Shown: positions 13,450 through 25,909, counted from the first letter of the stretch. The stretch: 64,000 nucleotides of DNA from Muscardinus avellanarius (GCA_963383645.1 OY726560.1:64001058-64065057); one strand, 5' to 3'. Notes: generated from the letters alone by a model not told the origin. Program-made: numbers and translations.

Positions 13450-15660
13450 GTTTTAATAAACCTTATTGAAATATAATTTATACACAATAAGTCACACTTG
13501 ATTTAATTGTACAGGTTCATGAATTTTTAAAAATGTATGCCCCTGGAGAACCAAGCATGATGGTACACGCTTATAATCCCAACATTTGGAAGGCTGAGAC
13601 AGGAGGATCGTGGTTCGTAAACAGCCTTAGCTACTTAGGCCCTCTGCAATTCAGTGAGACACTGTTTCAAAAAATAAAGAATAAAAATAGGGCTGGGGGT
13701 ATAGCTTGGAGGTGGAATCCCCCTGGATTCAATCCCTAGAACTGCAAAAACTAATAATAAATAAATAAAATGTATGCAGTCATGTAACTGCAATCAAGAT
13801 GGGACTGTTGCCATTTCTATAAAAATTGTCATTGTGCCCCTTTACTGTTGGTTTTCCTCACCTTCCCTGGCTTTAGACAACCATAATATACTTTCTAGCT
13901 CTAAAATTCATTTTGCCTTTTCAACAAATTTCATGTAAATGGAATCATACAGTATGTACATTTTTATGTCTGATTTTTACTTACTGTAACTTTTCCAAAT
14001 TCATTTGTGTTTCGTGAAATCATAGTTTGTTCCTTTTTATTGCTGAGTAATAGTCCATTGTACAATGGAGATATACCACAACTGTTTATCAGTTTACCTG
14101 TTGATGGGCATTTGTGTTGTTTTTAGCTTGAGACTATTATAAATAAAGCTGTTTGTGAACATTCATATGCAAAAATTTATGCAGATACATGTTTCTAATT
14201 CCTTTCTAAAAATACTTTGGAGTGGAATTGCTGGATCATATGGTAAGTGTACCTCTAATTTTATTAAAAAGAAAAAACTTCTTAGATTCTTTTTCAGTGT
14301 GTTGTATGATTACATTCCTACCAGCAGTGTATAAGGTTCTATACATTACTATGGTTGTTCTCATTCTGTTGAGGGTATGGTGGTATGTCATTGATATGTT
14401 AGTTTGTATTTCACTGATGATGAATCATATGGGTTTCTTTTCATGTCTTATTGGTCATTTGTATTTCTTCGTGAAGTGTTCGCATATTTTCCCCAGTTTC
14501 TAATTTTTTATCTTATTACTGACTTATTATAAGACCTCTTTGTATCCTGAGTACAAGTCATTTGCATTACAGAGATCATCTTCCTGCCTGTGACTTATCT
14601 TTCATTATCTTCATGTGATCTATTGAAAAGCAAAAGTTTTTAACTTGATGAAGTTAAATTTTCAGTTTTTTTTCTTATGTTTATGTCTTTTGGGTTTTAT
14701 TTAAGCAATCTTTGCCTACCCCAGGGTCTCAAAGATTTTTTCATATGTTTTCTTTAGACATCTTATGGTTTTAGCTTTCATGTTTAATGCTAAGACATAT
14801 TAGTTATGTGTTATGTGAGGTAAGAGTTGAAACTTCATTTTTTCTTAAGAGAGCCATTTTTTTAGTGTTGTGTATAAGATGATTTTTTTCTCTAGCTGCT
14901 GTCAAAATATCGTATTTATCTTTGGTTTTCACCAGTTTAACTATGCTTTGTGAAGGAATATTTTAAAACAATAAGGGGTTCACTTTGCTTCACAGAACTG
15001 TAACCTAGGTTTGTAAAGCCAGTGTTGGAAAGTTTTGGCCACTGTTTGTTTTAATGTTTTTCTACCCTTTTTCTTCCTCCCTGTATGCTGAGTCTGTTGA
15101 TATTGTCCCACAGGCATCTGAGCTCTGTTTATTTTCCCTTATTCATTTGGATTATATACTTTCTATTGATTTATTTGCAAGTATACTGATTCTTACCTCT
15201 ACTTCAGTTTTCTTGACATAATAAATTTTTCATTTCACTTACTGTGTTTTTCATAACTAACATTTCCACTTGGATTTTATAGTTTTATTTCTCTATTAAG
15301 ATTCCTTATTTGCATTATTATTGAGATCATATTTTCCTTTAATTGTTTGAATATATTTATGATAGTTGCTTTGAAGTTTTTGTCAACTAAATCCAATATC
15401 CAGGCCCTATGGGTATTAGTTTCTGTTTACTGTCCCAATCACAGTTCTCTCTTTACTGTTTTTTTGTATGACTTTAACTTTTGTTTGAAAAAATGGACAT
15501 GGAGGATAACATATTGTAGCAAATCTGAATCATCTTTTCTTTTGCAAATTACTATCTTAAGTTTTTTGTTTTTTAACTTAGTAGTCAAGTTGCCTAGACA
15601 AAAGTTGCAAATATTGTCTTCCCCCACAGTGATATCCTTAGGCTGATATCACCACTCAGT
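13450..15660 (-). mobile_element. Ancient L1M element, antisense (3' end and ORF1/5' parts)
   Basis: Typical antisense L1M 3' sequence is visible: TTGCTGAGTAATAGTCCATTG, then GTTGATGGGCATTTGTGTTG, then GGAATTGCTGGATCATATGG. Further right, TATTGTCCCACAGGCATCTG and the block around GATAGTTGCTTTGAAGTTTT resemble the antisense ORF1/5' region of old L1s. A type A SINE interrupts it at 13549-13770. All frames are closed. Confidence 0.75.
13549..13770 (+). mobile_element. B1-dID SINE, type A, in old L1
   Basis: AACCAAGCATGATGGTACAC opens the B1 half. GGGCTGGGGGTATAGCTTGG opens the ID half, with an AATAAATAAATAAA tail. The word AAATGTATGC(A/C) flanks both sides, a probable target duplication. Confidence 0.85.
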
Positions 15661-16120
15661 TCTTTGACCTTCCCACTGTGGCTTTTTCCTTTGTGGTCTC
15701 CCCTGAGCTTGCATAATAAAGTTATAAGAAGCCAGTAATTTGATCTGAGTTCATGTACAGATTTTGGAGTCCACTGTCTTTGCCTTTCCAGCTTCCAGCA
15801 TTTATCCCATTTCTAGCTACTCTGCTACCTTAGTCTGACCGATAACTTCAAGTCTGTCATTTGAGCTGTGTGCAGATTAGAGACTGCACTCACAGCCCAG
15901 AAAGTAGCACCTTTCAAGTCTCACCGGTTTTCATTGGTTTCCTCTGGCTTTCACATCTCCCTGTCTGGGGGCCCAGGATTTGGGTAGAATTTGTATTCAC
16001 ATTTGATGTTGTATCACTTCTGCCATTCTATTTTTTCTAGGATTTCTTCCTTTGGTGTCTAGCTCTTCTCACAGTTCAAATTGCTTTCTTCTGCTTCTTC
16101 CAGTTGGTAAGACTGCAGGT
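15661..16120 (-). mobile_element. Probable antisense L1M 5'UTR remnant
   Basis: GC-richer sequence with TGTGGTCTCCCCTGAGCTTG-like phrases follows on from the antisense ORF1-like block to its left, where an L1 5'UTR would be expected. Assignment is by position and flavour only. Confidence 0.35.
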
Positions 16121-16124
16121 TTTT

Positions 16125-16343
16125 TGTTTTATTTTGTTGTGATACTGATGATTGAACCCTGAATCTCCCATACGCTAGATAAGCTCTCATCTACTGAGCT
16201 ACATCCTCTGCCCTTTTTATGTTTTTTTTAAATTTTGAGACAGGTCTCACTGAGTTGCCCAAGCTAGCCTCCAACTTGTGATCCTCCTGCCTCAACCTTC
16301 CAATTAACTGGGATCACAGGCATTTACCACCATACCCAGCTCT
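16125..16343 (-). mobile_element. B1-dID SINE, type A, diverged
   Basis: TGTGATACTGATGATTGAAC through GATCCTCCTGCCTCAACC to CACCATACCCAGCTC. The ID half is much mutated. Confidence 0.8.
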
Positions 16344-16734
16344 AAAGACTGTAGTTTTATACCCGTACAACTCCAGGAGGCAGACCTAAAACTCCCCAGG
16401 CCATAAAAATTATAATTCTTCTTTCATAAAATTTTGGTCTTTCAAGAGAAAACTCTACCTTGGTCTCTGTTTCTGATTTTGATTACATTTTAATGTCTTT
16501 AAATATTTTTGTTTAGATCTTACATTGTTATCTGCAAAAGAGTTTGTCCAATAAATTCATTCTTCTATCACCAAAACCTAGAATTCTACCAGTTGCTTAA
16601 AAATATCCATTGAATTGACCCATCAACTAATTAATCACTAACTTGTAATCTTGGCATCTATCCAGAGGAAATAATTCAAAATAGGGGGAAATCTATAAAA
16701 ATATTTATTGCATAATTGATTATATAAGAAGACA

Positions 16735-17135
16735 TTGCTTTAAATTAAATCTGTTCTCTCACAGTTTAGAGACCAGAAATCTGGAATCAGTATCGATCCA
16801 GTTATTTATAAAGTCTGAGGAGAAATCCCTTCTGTGGCTTTTTCTTGTGACTGTCAGCAATTCCTGGTGTTCCTTGGCCTGTAAATTCATCATTTTAGTT
16901 TTACCTCCATCTTTACCTGGACACCTCCTCTGTATCTGATCTGTTTACTGTTCTTTGCTCTTTAAGGATACTTGTTACTGGATTTAGGGCAGAACCTAAA
17001 TGCAGGAAAATCCCATCCTGAAACCCTTAATTGAATAACATCTGCAAAGCTCCTATTTCAGATAAGGTCATACTCAAAAATACAAGAGCTTAGCACTTGG
17101 GAATATCTTTGAGGGGCCACCGTTCAACTAACTGC
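16735..17135 (-). mobile_element. MLT1-like LTR fragment
   Basis: The + strand shows CTCTCACAGTTTAGAGACCA, then GTGTTCCTTGGCCTGTAAAT, then AACATCTGCAAAGCTCCTAT and TTCAGATAAGGTCATACTCA. In this order these match the antisense of mammalian MLT1-type LTRs. No internal region is seen. Confidence 0.6.
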
Positions 17136-17363
17136 ATTTCTTGCTTTTCGAATCTGAATATTTATTGCTTTCATCACATTTTGGGGAATATTAGCCTGTT
17201 TTTTTCTTCAAGTGATTTTTTTCCTATTCTTTTTTCCCCCCTCACCTCTCTTTCTAGGACTGATTTATTTGTTTTCCTCTGAATTCCAGATTATGTGACT
17301 TCAAGTGACATAAATTCACTGACTCCTCTCTACTTTGGATAGTGTATCCTCTATTTCGAGAAT

Positions 17364-17365
17364 AT

Positions 17366-17400
<35 letters not shown>

Positions 17401-17406
17401 TTTTTT
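17364..17406. repeat. (TTTA)n microsatellite
   Basis: About eleven TTTA units forming the expanded tail of the antisense SINE on its right. Confidence 0.95.
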
Positions 17407-17614
17407 ATGGTACTGGGGATTGAACCCAAGGGCATTCTACCTCCAAGCTACACCACCAGCCCTATTTTTTTTTTATTCTTTATTTTGAAACAGGGTCTCA
17501 CTGAATTGCAAAGGGCATCACTAAGTAGCTGAGGCTGGCCTTGAACACACGATCCTCCTGTCTCAGCCTCCTGAATGCTAGGATTACAAGTGTACGCCAC
17601 CACACCTGGCTCTC
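17407..17614 (-). mobile_element. B1-dID SINE, type A
   Basis: TGGTACTGGGGATTGAACCC through CCTGTCTCAGCCTCCTGAAT to CACCACACCTGGCT. It is full length with an intact ID B-box region. Confidence 0.9.
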
Positions 17615-18060
17615 TAGAATTTTTATGATTCTTTTTAATGGTTTCTGTCTCTCTTCTGAAATTTTTTCTATCCATTCATTAATTGCAGACACATTTTCCT
17701 TTATATTCTGAGTATAATTAGTATAGGCACATTAAACATCATTCCTGATCATTTGAACATCTGACTGTATTGAGTTTGATCCTTATTGTTTACCTTTTCT
17801 CTAGAAATAACTGGTATTGTTTTTATTTACTCTAGGTCAAGTAATTCTAGATTATCCAGATTCTTGTGAATGATACATTGTAGAGACTCTGGGTTCTGTT
17901 ACATTATTCTAAGTACTTTTGAATTTTGTTTTCTGTGACACTTAGCCTTGGTAGACTCAAACTCCAAATTTTTCCTTCTTTAACTTTATCTTCTCATGAC
18001 TTTGGAACAATAATCTATCCTGGTTCTCCATCACCTTTTGTATCAAATGCTGGAAAAAAG
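17615..18060 (-). mobile_element. Possible antisense L1M 5' remnant
   Basis: The stretch around TCTGACTGTATTGAGTTTGA and TAACTGGTATTGTTTTTATT resembles antisense 5' sequence of ancient L1s, in line with neighbouring fragments. Edges and family are uncertain. Confidence 0.35.
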
Positions 18061-18549
18061 AATTTAATAGAGTTGGCCTCTAGGTAGTTAATGCTTCCAT
18101 CTAGGATAGCTTGAGGGGAAGTATTTTGTAATGAAGTAAGAAGAGAGTTGTGATGGTAATAATAATACTTTCCTAGAGTAAAAATCTAAATGTCTAAAAA
18201 ATAAACTGCCAGTGGTGGTGTTTGCTACTATTTGTACTTTCAACTTAAGTAGCTTCATATTTCTTCTGAGCCTTTGCAATTCAAGTAGCATATATAAATG
18301 TTTCTTGGTTCTATTATTAGGCTTCTTATTTATGGACTTATATTATAAAAATAGTATTTTTCTGTAAAACTCTATATTAGGGAAGGAACCCTTAACTCTT
18401 TTTTTTTTTATATAATGCTTTGGATGGTGTAGGTTTTCAGGCTTTGGGGCCAGAAATGTATTCTTTTCTGCTTCCTTTCTCCCTCCCCCCATGTCAAAGG
18501 TAGAATGTACCATATCTCCCCAGTGACTTTATTTTTCTAAATAAGAGAA

Positions 18550-18911
18550 TGTGTTAGCCAGATTTCCATCACTGTAACAGAACACTTGAGATAATCAACT
18601 TATATGGAAGAAATGTTTTATTTTGGTTTATAGCTTCATGATCCTCTTGGGCCTGTGGCAGCACAGTACTTCATTTAAGAAACATGTGGCAGAGGAGGCT
18701 TATTCACCTCATGGCAACATGAAACAAAAAAGAAAGACGAAGGGGCTGGCATCTCGCTATCTCCTTTGAAGGCATACCTCCAATGATGTAACTTCCTTCC
18801 ACTATGGTTCACTTCCTAAAGATTCCACCACCTTTCAGTAGCACCATGAATTGGGGGTCAAGCCTTCAACTCATGGGCCATTAGGGGTCACTCAAGATCC
18901 AATTTATAACA
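18550..18911 (-). mobile_element. MaLR-type solo LTR
   Basis: The minus strand begins TGTTATAAATTGGATCTTGA and ends CTGGCTAACACA, the TG...CA ends of an ERVL-MaLR LTR. Inside are CCCATGAGTTGAAGGC, ATGTTGCCATGAGGTG and CCAAAATAAAACATTTCTTC (polyadenylation region), in the usual order. About 362 bp long, with no attached internal sequence. Confidence 0.75.
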
Positions 18912-19390
18912 GAAAATTTCAGTCTCCACTGATTCTCTTCTCTCATTGGCTAAGATTCTTTTAATGTAAAGTTCTTATATGCATAGAAAACTTTATTTTT
19001 TCGCTAATATTCTCTTGGTTTCTTTCTTATCTCTTTAGTTCCGACAGTTCAGGGTTTTATTTTCTATTATAGATGGCTTCTAAAAATTTTTTTGACTTTC
19101 AGAAAAGGAGAAAAGTATTGCTGAGTTTAATGTTAAAAGTTATATAATTATCAGTATGTACCAGGAAATTAACAATGTTCTGATACCATTAACTAATCTA
19201 TAGAACTTACTCAAAATTTTCCAGGTTTACTGCTAATATCCTTCCCCTGTTCCAGGATTCTGTCTAGGATTCCACATTGCTTTTAGTTGTTAAACCTCCT
19301 AAGTTTCTTCTTAAAAGATAACAGTTATTCAGTATCTCATAATCTTGACACTCTTGAAGAGTACTGATCACTTATTTTATAGAATGTTCT

Positions 19391-19566
19391 TTTGGGGGGG
19401 CACTAGAGGCTGATCCCAGAGGAATTCTGTCTCCAAACTGCACCTCCACTTTTTTATATTTAAAAAAGGGTCTCACTAAGTTGCTGAAGTTGGCAACTGT
19501 CTCCTGTCCTCCTGTCTCAGCCTCTTAAGTACTGAGATTACAGGCATGTGCCACCATGCGGAGCTT
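19391..19566 (-). mobile_element. B1-dID SINE, type A, diverged
   Basis: GGCACTAGAGGCTGATCCCA through CTCCTGTCTCAGCCTCTTAA to GTGCCACCATGCGGAGCTT. AGAATGTTCTT is found at both flanks (19381 and 19568), a target-site duplication. Confidence 0.85.
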
Positions 19567-20498
19567 ATAGAATGTTCTTGAATTTGAGTTCTTTATGTGT
19601 ATGTGTGTTTTGTTTTGTTTTTCATGACCAGCTGGAGCTGTATTTTTGGTACGAATATTACAGAAATGGTATGGTGCCCTTCCAATGCTCCATTGTTGGG
19701 TCAGTTTATAAAACACTTAAGTATTGAGACCATTAGACAGTAGTATAATTTTTGCTTCAAATGTTAAATGTAATTTGAGAAATTAAAGAAGAGAAGACTA
19801 TTGTATCTATAAATATTTTTATTATTTTTCCATGTTTGTTCTTCCTTCTTAATTTAGTACCAAGATTCTAGCTTTTATCATTTCCTTTCTGTTTCAGGAA
19901 TATAACTTTGTCTATTGCTTTAAGGTAGATATGCTGGGAACAAACTTTTAGTCCCTTTTCATTTGAGACTGTTTTGGGTTCCCCTTCATTTCGCAAGGTT
20001 TTGCTGGTATAAAATGCTAGGTTGACAATTCTTTCATTTAAAAATACATGCCAGTTCTGACCTTCATGGTTTCAGCTGAGAATCAACTGCTGTCATTGTA
20101 ATTGTACCTTTGTAGGTCAGGAGTTATTTCTTTCTAACTTCTTTCAATATTTTTCTTTGTCTTTGATTTTTAGAAGTGTGACTTTTGTGTGTCTTGCAAT
20201 AGATTTTTTTGAGTTTATTCTGTTGAGGCTTGCCCACCTTCTTAAAGGAGTAGGTTTTTATCTTTACCAAAATTTGATTAATCTTCATTGATTATTTCTT
20301 TGAATTTTTTTAGTCTCTCCCATTTTATCTTTGGCACTCTGATAACACATGGTTCCACAGGTTCTTGAGGCTCTCTTTATTGTTTTTCTCAGTCTGTTTT
20401 CTCTCTGATTTTTAGATTGGGGAATTTGTTTTTTTCTATCTTCAAGTTCAATTATTCTTTTTTTGTTTTCTCTATTTTGCTTCAAGACCCATCTATTG

Positions 20499-20692
20499 AG
20501 CCAGGTATGGTGGTGCACACTTGTAATCCCAATATTTGGGAGACTGAGACAGGAGGATTGCAGATTTGAAGCCAGCCTCAGCAGCTTAGTGAGGCTGTCA
20601 GCAACTTAGTGAGACCCAGTTTCAAAATAAAATATAAAATAGGTCTGGAAGTGTAAGGCCCCGGGGTTCCATCCCCAGTATCACACACACAG
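20499..20692 (+). mobile_element. B1-dID SINE, type A/B intermediate
   Basis: GAGCCAGGTATGGTGGTGCA begins the B1 half. It has the duplicated phrase CAGCAGCTTAGTGAGGC / CAGCAACTTAGTGAGAC. The ID half AATAGGTCTGGAAGTGTAAG ends CCCCAGTATCACACACACA. The flank word GACC(C/T)ATCTATTGAG occurs on both sides. Confidence 0.85.
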
Positions 20693-20720
20693 AAAAGACC
20701 TATCTATTGAGATGTTTTCT

Positions 20721-20793
20721 TTCTCTCCTTCCTTCCTTCCTTCCTTCCTTCCATCCTTCCATCCTTCCATCCTTCCATCCTTCCTTCTTTCTT
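20721..20793. repeat. (TTCC)n / (TTCCATCC)n microsatellite
   Basis: A pyrimidine run of TTCC units grading into TTCCATCC units, adjoining the tail side of an antisense SINE. Confidence 0.9.
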
Positions 20794-20992
20794 TTTGAAG
20801 TTCTGGAGATGGAACCCAGGGGCATTTGACCTCAGAGCTACACCCCCTGCCCTATTTTTTATTCTTTGAAACAGGGTCTTACTAAGATGCTGAGGGCCTC
20901 ACTAAGTAGCTGAGGCTGTTTGTGAACCACAATCCTCCAGTTTCAGCCTCCCAAATGCTGGGATTACAAGGGTACACCACCATGCCCAGCTG
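20794..20992 (-). mobile_element. B1-dID SINE, type A
   Basis: GAAGTTCTGGAGATGGAACC through CCTCCAGTTTCAGCCTCCCA to CACCATGCCCAGCT. The flank GAGATGTTCT is repeated at 20710 and 20992. Confidence 0.9.
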
Positions 20993-21973
20993 AGATGTTC
21001 TATTTCTTCAATGAAACTATTGTTTGTTCATTTATTCAAATATGTATAATTAGTTACTGGAACCTTTCTGTGATGGTTACTTTAAAGTACTTGTCAGATA
21101 AATCTGACATGTGTGTCATCTTGATACCATATCTGACTTTTTTTTTTTTTTTTTTTGCTTTTCAGTGGGACTATTCTGATTGTTGGTCTAAAGAGCAGTG
21201 TTCTGTTGGATTCTTGGCATTCTGATTACTGTGTTCTAGAACTTCTGTCTTAGTAAGCTGCCTCTGACATTGTGCCAGCTGGGGTAGGGGTGTCACCTTA
21301 TTACTGGAAGTTCACATTTTACATTTAGTCTCAGTTGACACCTGGTGGAAGGAGAGGGGCTTGTAGCCAGGTCTTGGTGAAAGCCCTGACAGCCGTCTGT
21401 GCCTCTCCTGATACCACCCTGGCATGGAGAGGTGTAGGGTGCCTCCTTATCCACAGGCAGAGGTGCAAGTCCAGGGATCCAGTAGGGATGAAAGTCTTGA
21501 CTGCCCATTTGGCCATCTGTTTCTCCACACTTTCAGAGGAGTTGAGTCTCCTCATTATAGTCTGGTCAAGGTGACAGCATAGGCCCACAACTGGCCTTGA
21601 TGTTGGGGAAAGGAGTGGGTCTGCTGTTCCCTCCCACCCCAACCGTGGTGACTGCCTGAAGTGAAGCAGTTAAGGTTGAAAAGTGTTCTGTCTCGCTGGG
21701 TTATTCCTTTTTGGTCCTTTGGTTAGAAAGCAGGCTTTCTTCGGGCTCCCCCCATTCCATTGTCATTGTTCAGGCGTCTGGGTTCTCTAGCACCTGGTCC
21801 AGGATATGTAAAACAAAAGTAAATCCCAGGAACTGACCACTGGTCTTTCTCCTCCTCTCTGCCTTTCTGAATCCACTGTTTACTTTATATAAAACATTCA
21901 AAACTTTTTCTTATATTTAGCAGGAAGAATTAGAAAATCTGTTACTTCTTGTCTTAAAGCAGAAGTCATATGG

Positions 21974-22185
21974 TATTTTTTTTTTTTTTTTTTTTTTTTT
22001 GGTGGTACTGGGGTTCCTGGAAGCCCTTCTACTTCCGGGCTACACTCCCAGACCTATTTTTACCTTTTTATTTGGAAGCAGGGTCTCCTAAGCCAGTACA
22101 CACAGCTGGCTTCAAACCTGTGCGATCCTCCTGTCTCTGCCTCCTAAGCGCGGGGATTACAAGCGTGCGCCACCACGCCCAGTTT
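21974..22185 (-). mobile_element. B1-dID SINE, type B
   Basis: Long T tail, then GGTGGTACTGGGGTTCCTGG, AAGCCCTTCTACTTCCGGGC and CACCACGCCCAGTTT. CpG sites are still present (AAGCGCGGGGATTACAAGCG), so it is little decayed. Confidence 0.9.
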
Positions 22186-22249
22186 ACATGGTGTCTTTTA
22201 TAATGAACGTAACTATATTTTATTTATTTATGCATTTATTTATGTATTT

Positions 22250-22519
22250 ATTTTTGTGGTACTGGGGATGGAACCCAGAGGCACTCTACATCTGAGCTAT
22301 ACCCCAGCCCTATTTTTAGTCTTTTTATATTATATTATTTTATTTTATTTTATTTTATTTGTGGTAAAATACCTATTTTGTATTTTATTTGGAAACAGGG
22401 TCTCACTAAGTTGCTGAGAGCCTCACCAAGTAGCTGAGGCTGGCTTCGAATCTTTGTGATCCTCCTGTCTCAACCTCCCAAGCTCTGGGATTACAAGCGT
22501 GCACCACCATGCCTGGCTG
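22250..22519 (-). mobile_element. B1-dID SINE, type A, with an internal (TTTTA)n insertion
   Basis: TGTGGTACTGGGGATGGAAC begins the ID half. The dimer joint is enlarged by a TTTTATTTTATTTTATTT run and about 60 extra bases. The B1 half ends CACCATGCCTGGCTG. Confidence 0.85.
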
Positions 22520-22855
22520 CCTTTTAAGTTTTAATGTGGCTTATTTTACATATATAAATGAATATATGTGGGAATATCAAAACATGAATATCTGCTACAA
22601 ATGAGGGCAGTTTTTTTTCTGGTAAATAAAATTGACTATTAAAAATCACAATGTTGACAACACATCTTTTGTTGCCATTTATTAAAAATTTTTTATCTGT
22701 GGCTTACACTAGAAATAAATATTTGTATATCACTGCCAAATTTTGAACACCAAATATAAACATGTAATATGCAAAGTTTATCCCATAGAATTTCCAAAAG
22801 ACTGAAACAAGTTGAGTCTTAGTATAGTAATGTAATTTCATTTATTCATTCATCA

Positions 22856-22980
22856 CAGATTCAGGACCTGTCTCAGCAACTTAGAGACCCTATTTAACTT
22901 AAAAAATAAAAAAAGGGCTAGAAGCATAGCACAGAGGTAAAACACCCTTGGTACAACATCCCTAGTACAACACACACACA
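22856..22980 (+). mobile_element. Partial B1-dID SINE
   Basis: Only the end of the B1 half (CCTGTCTCAGCAACTTAGAG) and a decayed ID half (GGGCTAGAAGCATAGCACAG) remain, with an ACACACA tail. Confidence 0.7.
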
Positions 22981-23119
22981 AACACACAATCTTGTCATGT
23001 TTTTATTATATCATGATGGGATATGTTATATGATAATAACTAACATTTATTTTAATAAACACTAATAGTGAGACATCCACATTTCTAAATGTTTTTCATG
23101 GATAAACTAATTTTTATTT

Positions 23120-23320
23120 ACTTGTTTTGTGGTACTGGGGATTGAACCCAAGGATATTCTACCTCTGAGCCACATCCCTAACCCCATTTAAATTTTTTTT
23201 TTTGAAACAGGCTTCACTAAGTTGATGAGAGTCTCACCCAGTTGCTGAGACTGGCCTGGATCTTCCTGTAGCAACCTCTCAAGTACTGAATTACAGGTGT
23301 GTACCACCATGGCTAGCTCC
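23120..23320 (-). mobile_element. B1-dID SINE, type A, diverged
   Basis: TGTGGTACTGGGGATTGAAC through a shortened B1 half to CACCATGGCTAGCT. Flank words TGGATAAACTAATTTTA and TGAATAAACGAATTTTA suggest a target-site duplication. Confidence 0.85.
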
Positions 23321-23804
23321 TGAATAAACGAATTTTATTCATTTAGTATATATTAACTCATTGCTTTACAGAGAGCCAACATAATGTAAATTTATGCTAA
23401 TAATCATAGTTTGCCCAAATAAATAGTTTACATGTGATCTCAAAGGTGGTGAAGAAATGTTGAAGACCAACTTAATCTACCTGTTTAGATCAATACTTAT
23501 GAGGCAGATATGTTTTGTGTCTAAGAACACACTACTTGCTGTTACTAAGGGTTAGGCTTTCATACACCTGGTGTGCAGTCTGAAGAATTAAGCATGTTTT
23601 GCACTCTCAGGTTCATTGTTTAGCTGCTGCTCCGTAGTTCCTCGCTGACTTACTCTGGGTAGAGCTTCCACACAGGAGCAATGCTGACATCACCGCCTAC
23701 TGCCAAGAAGTAGGTTTCAGAACTAGTGAGCCTGAGACGTGCTCACCAAACCCATGTTTCTCCACATTGTGGATATGCTATGTAGCACATAGGTTATGTG
23801 CAGG

Positions 23805-23806
<2 letters not shown>

Positions 23807-23850
<44 letters not shown>
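23807..23850. repeat. (GT)n microsatellite
   Basis: 22 uninterrupted GT units on the tail side of an antisense SINE. Confidence 0.97.
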
Positions 23851-23854
<4 letters not shown>

Positions 23855-24046
23855 GGGATGGAACCCAGGAGCAGTAACCTCTGAGCTACACCTCCAGCCT
23901 ATTCTTTAAATTCTTTATTTTGAAACAGGGTCTCACTGAGTTGCAAAGGACTTCAGTAGCTAAGGGTGGCCGAAAACTGTGATCCCCCTGAGAAGCCTTC
24001 CAAAAGCTGGGATTACAAGCGTGAGCCACCCACCACGCCTGGCTTT
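23851..24046 (-). mobile_element. B1-dID SINE, type A
   Basis: TATTGGGATGGAACCCAGGA through a shortened B1 half to CACCACGCCTGGCTTT. Its tail has become the (GT)n run. Confidence 0.85.
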
Positions 24047-25419
24047 TTCTTTGCTTTTGATTTAACAAGCAATTTTCTTTAAATGAGAGCCTGTCCATAC
24101 CCTCCTCATTTTTGTCCATAGGAGGTGGCCAGTAAAGACATCTCACAGACAGGCAATTAACTAGTTCCCTGCTGAGATTATTAAAATTTTAGTAGTCCTG
24201 CAATATCAAGGAACTGTAGTTCTGCAGGAAACAAATTGATTCAATTTTAGGGGGAAAGATAGAGCACTTTTCACTGGTATAGCTGCCTCTCATATCTTCA
24301 AATGGGCACAGAAATTTTACAAACCAAACTCTTAAGTCACCCTAAGACTTAAAGTAAATATTTTTTAAATTATGTGAATAGTTAAAATGATTGGGTTTTG
24401 GAAAAGGAATTTTCAGGCTGACGAGATAAATGTCAGAATGTACAAGCAGTTTCTCATCTGGGCTTACTGGGTTGCAAATCAAACTCTGAAATTTATTTTA
24501 ACATAAAATCACTATAGGCTTGCAAATTTTAAATGAAACCATTTTATTTAATTATATTTTAATGTATGACTCTTTTAGTAAAATAATTTTTATAAATTCA
24601 TGACAAAGGAACAAAATATTAATTCATAGTTGTTATGATATTACAAATCCAGAACAAATATTACTACAACCCTCAGTTACATTTTAGAGGAAGTAGCAAA
24701 ATTATAGAATTTATAAACAGTAAATCTTAAACATAGCTAACTTTTGTAATCTTAGAAAACTGTCTTTTTTCATCAAAGTCAAGGTCTTTTGACAGTGTAC
24801 ACTGGAATTTTTAGGGCCACGGTTGTGGAAACACTGCTTTTGTTCTATCAGAAAAACCTTGCCCAGTCAGTTCTAAAGATTTGCATAAGGTAGAACATAA
24901 TGGAATGTTAGTGCCCTAATTATTTCAGCAGTGTTCTAAGATTTCTTGTTCCTACTAATGCTTTGAATAGTAGGAAGCATTTTTAGACTTAGAAGGGTGA
25001 ATTTCAAAATGTCACCAGATTTTTAAAATTCACAATTTTATGAACATTTCTATTTCTACTTTAAGAAGAAAATATATACCTGAAGACAGTCATATCAAAC
25101 TTAAGTTTATGAGTCATTAGTCTTGTATGTAAACTGTAACTCTTAAAAGTATGTTTCATCAGCATACTTTTATATTTTGTTTAATTTGAAAGTGGGTCAT
25201 CAAGCAGTAGTTTCACTTCTTTTTCCTTTCTTTTTTTCTTTGCATATTTTTAGCCCGTTTCACTGGGGAATCTCATTGCAGTGGGGAAAACACGATATGA
25301 TCTCGTTAGTCACTCCTTTCCTCTCTGCTCTGTCAATCTCCCACTCATGTTCATTTGTGACATTTTTGGCAAGTCCCAAAGTTTTCTAGTTACCTTTAAT
25401 TTTTAAAAATCTAGTCCAA

Positions 25420-25484
25420 GGGCTGGGCGTGTAGCTCATTGGCACAGCACTTGCCTAGCATGCAAGTGGTAGGGCTTCATTTCT
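25420..25484 (+). mobile_element. ID SINE, left part, split by composite L1 copy 1
   Basis: GGGCTGGGCGTGTAGCTCAT, then AGCACTTGCCTAGCATGCAA, is a tRNA-Ala-derived ID element. It resumes at 28623 with CTACCACCAAATAAATAAAA. The ID has its own flank repeat: AAAAATCTAGTCCA at 25406 and AAAAATGTAGTCCA at 28650. Confidence 0.85.
25473..25484. repeat. Target-site duplication, left copy (composite copy 1)
   Basis: GGCTTCATTTCT, repeated exactly at 28623-28634 on the other side of the element. Confidence 0.85.
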
Positions 25485-25909
25485 TTTTTTTAATTTATTT
25501 TTATTGTTTTATTGGTGCACTGTATTCATACATCATAATGGGATAAAAAACTTGTGTAGACATATGTGCACACATCGCCCAGTTAGCCCCTACCCCACAC
25601 CATTCCCTCCCCCTCCCTCCTTCCCATGCTTGGCTTAGTGGTTGACATCTAATATCAGCAATTTATCCAAAATTAACAATGATAATTGTTAATTAATAAA
25701 TGATAAATGATAATTGTTATTATCATAAATAAATGATAATTGTTAATTAATAAATGATAATCTCACATAACAGATTCATTTGTCTTATATCAAACTTTTG
25801 ATCAGTTAGAGATAACATTTCAATATTTCTTTTAACTTTTTTTACCAGAGGATATTTTTTTCCTTTTTTTTTTTTTAGGTGAAACTATCATACATTTTTT
25901 TTTTTCAGA

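Larger units (their letters stand above)
19900..21850 (-). mobile_element. Ancient L1M, antisense 5'UTR and ORF1 region
   Basis: Minus-strand translation near 20285-20518 gives RIIELEDRKKQIPQSKNQRE, a coiled-coil-like stretch at the position of old L1 ORF1. Further right, 21240-21650 resembles antisense L1M 5'UTR (TTATTACTGG, GGTGCCTCCTTATCCACAGG). Two SINEs and a (TTCC)n run interrupt it. No intact frame remains. Confidence 0.65.
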
